Position numbers and translations under genes: made by a program | In this document: positions 5,927 through 6,755 of the stretch, piece by piece | How positions within the stretch are numbered: position 1 is the first letter of the stretch | Layout of the letters: every line of letters begins with the position of its first letter | Source of the DNA: Candidatus Hydrogenedentota bacterium | GTDB lineage: Bacteria; Hydrogenedentota; Hydrogenedentia; Hydrogenedentales; CAITNO01 | Assembly (NCBI GenBank): GCA_023145975.1 | Contig: JAGLCZ010000144.1 | Coordinates: 1 to 6,755, forward strand | Direction: 5' to 3' | Length of the DNA: 6,755 nucleotides | Notes under the pieces: model-generated | What the model saw: only the letters and a program-made list of their open reading frames with translations | What the model was told of the DNA's origin: nothing | Database searches by the model: none

Positions 5927-6751
5927 ATGGTATCCAATTATATTTTGCCGGGTGTGTCGCCTGTTGTATTCTGGATTTTTGTGAGCATTGCCGTACTCAT
6001 ACAGGGTATTAGTAAGTCTGGTTTCGCGGGCGGTGCAGGGGTATTATCCCTGCCCCTGATGATGCTTGTCATGCCGGTGGATAAGGTGGCGGCAACCCTT
6101 CTTCCGCTGCTGATCCTGTTGGATATGAATGCTATTTATCATCATCGCCATAACAAAAATTGGCTTGTAATCCGCCGTATTTACATTCCTTCTCTCATCG
6201 GTATTCTATTGGGTGCTTTTGTATGGTGGCGCATCGGTACTGCAGGGGTTGAAACTTATGGGGGGTATATCAAGCGCTTCGTCGGGGTAATGGCCATTCT
6301 TCTGGCACTTTATATTTTTGCTAAAGAGGCTTCTTTGGAATGGGTGCGGGATAAAAAGGCCGGGGCGAAGATAGGGTGGGCTGCAGGTATCTTTGCCGGG
6401 TTTTCCTCTACGATTGCCCATGCGGCGGGACCTATTGTCAGCCTTTTTGTATTTTCACAAGGTATGGGGAAGACCTTATTTGTGGGTACAGTGGCGTGGA
6501 CTTTTACGCTGATCAACCTTACAAAGTTACCTTTTTATGTGGCAGTTGATCTCATCGATTTTTCTGTGTTACGTTTTGATATGTTACTTATTCCGCTGGT
6601 GCCTATCGGTTCCTGGCTGGGTAAATGGATGCACTATCGTGTATCAGAATCCCTGTTCAATCGTACCATCATGGTGCTGACACTTCTTGCCGGACTGCAG
6701 CTGTTATTTAATATCAATTTGGTAAAAATGCTGTTGGATTCCATACTCTAG
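5927..6751 (+). CDS. TauE/SafE-family membrane permease
   Basis: The 274-residue protein is almost wholly hydrophobic, with about eight transmembrane segments (roughly 12-30, 36-50, 54-70, 84-103, 115-132, 147-176, 183-208, 215-235 and 245-263; some boundaries are uncertain). The TauE/SafE signature appears twice, as expected for the internal duplication of the family: GISKSGFAGGAGVLSLPLM (27-45) and AAGIFAGFSSTIAHAAGP (152-169). KLPFY (200-204) and PLVPIGSWLGKW (223-234) are also typical. Members export sulfite, sulfoacetate or other small sulfur-containing or organic anions across the inner membrane; the substrate here cannot be told. The length is normal and the stop TAG falls 4 bp before the window end. 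GGAG lies 12 nt before the ATG, somewhat far for a Shine-Dalgarno. The repeat element upstream suggests it is not tightly co-transcribed with the lipoprotein gene. Confidence 0.93.
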   Translation: MVSNYILPGVSPVVFWIFVSIAVLIQGISKSGFAGGAGVLSLPLMMLVMPVDKVAATLLPLLILLDMNAIYHHRHNKNWLVIRRIYIPSLIGILLGAFVWWRIGTAGVETYGGYIKRFVGVMAILLALYIFAKEASLEWVRDKKAGAKIGWAAGIFAGFSSTIAHAAGPIVSLFVFSQGMGKTLFVGTVAWTFTLINLTKLPFYVAVDLIDFSVLRFDMLLIPLVPIGSWLGKWMHYRVSESLFNRTIMVLTLLAGLQLLFNINLVKMLLDSIL

Positions 6752-6755
6752 TTTT

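Noticed and set aside
1..6755. CRISPR array, tRNA/rRNA genes, integrase or phage genes
   Set aside because: I saw no regularly spaced direct repeats, no tRNA or rRNA signatures, and no mobile-element proteins on either strand.

Overview
This 6.75 kb window looks like chromosomal DNA from a Gram-negative bacterium. It has moderate GC content by eye and ordinary gene density, and one gene carries a classical lipoprotein signal with lipobox. There are no phage, plasmid or transposase genes. The phylum cannot be fixed from the sequence alone. The mix of genes (a MrfA-type helicase, a cytosolic GAF histidine kinase with an HHIKN H-box, a TPR protein and a GH114/TM1410-type lipoprotein) would fit a Planctomycetes/Hydrogenedentes/Lentisphaerae-like or deltaproteobacterial-like anaerobe. 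This is a weak inference.

Left part, minus strand (about 4592 down to 1): a probable operon. A well-formed sigma70-type promoter (TTGATA, 17 bp, TATAAT) sits about 100 bp before a 775-aa DEAD/DEAH-type helicase of the MrfA/YprA (DUF1998) family. An inverted repeat covers its -10 box, and a small hairpin lies in the leader. Eight bases after the helicase stop comes a soluble GAF-domain sensor histidine kinase. Twenty-one bases after that is a 92-aa two-helix membrane protein with a strongly basic tail, which starts at TTG behind a good Shine-Dalgarno sequence. After a 158-bp gap, a TPR protein runs off the left edge.

Right part, plus strand (4649 to the end): a lipoprotein whose catalytic domain belongs to the MJ1477/TM1410 (GH114-like) putative glycoside hydrolase group. 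Its conserved blocks appear in circularly permuted order relative to the arrangement I know for the family. A 306-bp gap follows, holding a 134-bp non-coding palindromic element with near-identical terminal inverted repeats and alternating ATTCCGG-type arms (MITE/REP-like). The last gene is a complete TauE/SafE-family membrane permease that ends 4 bp before the window edge.

Taken together, the left operon suggests a DNA-repair helicase co-transcribed with an intracellular sensor kinase. The right side holds an exported carbohydrate-active lipoprotein and a permease, and no functional link between these two is visible. The points most worth a second look are the permuted GH114-like domain, the operator-like palindrome on the helicase promoter and the palindromic repeat element.
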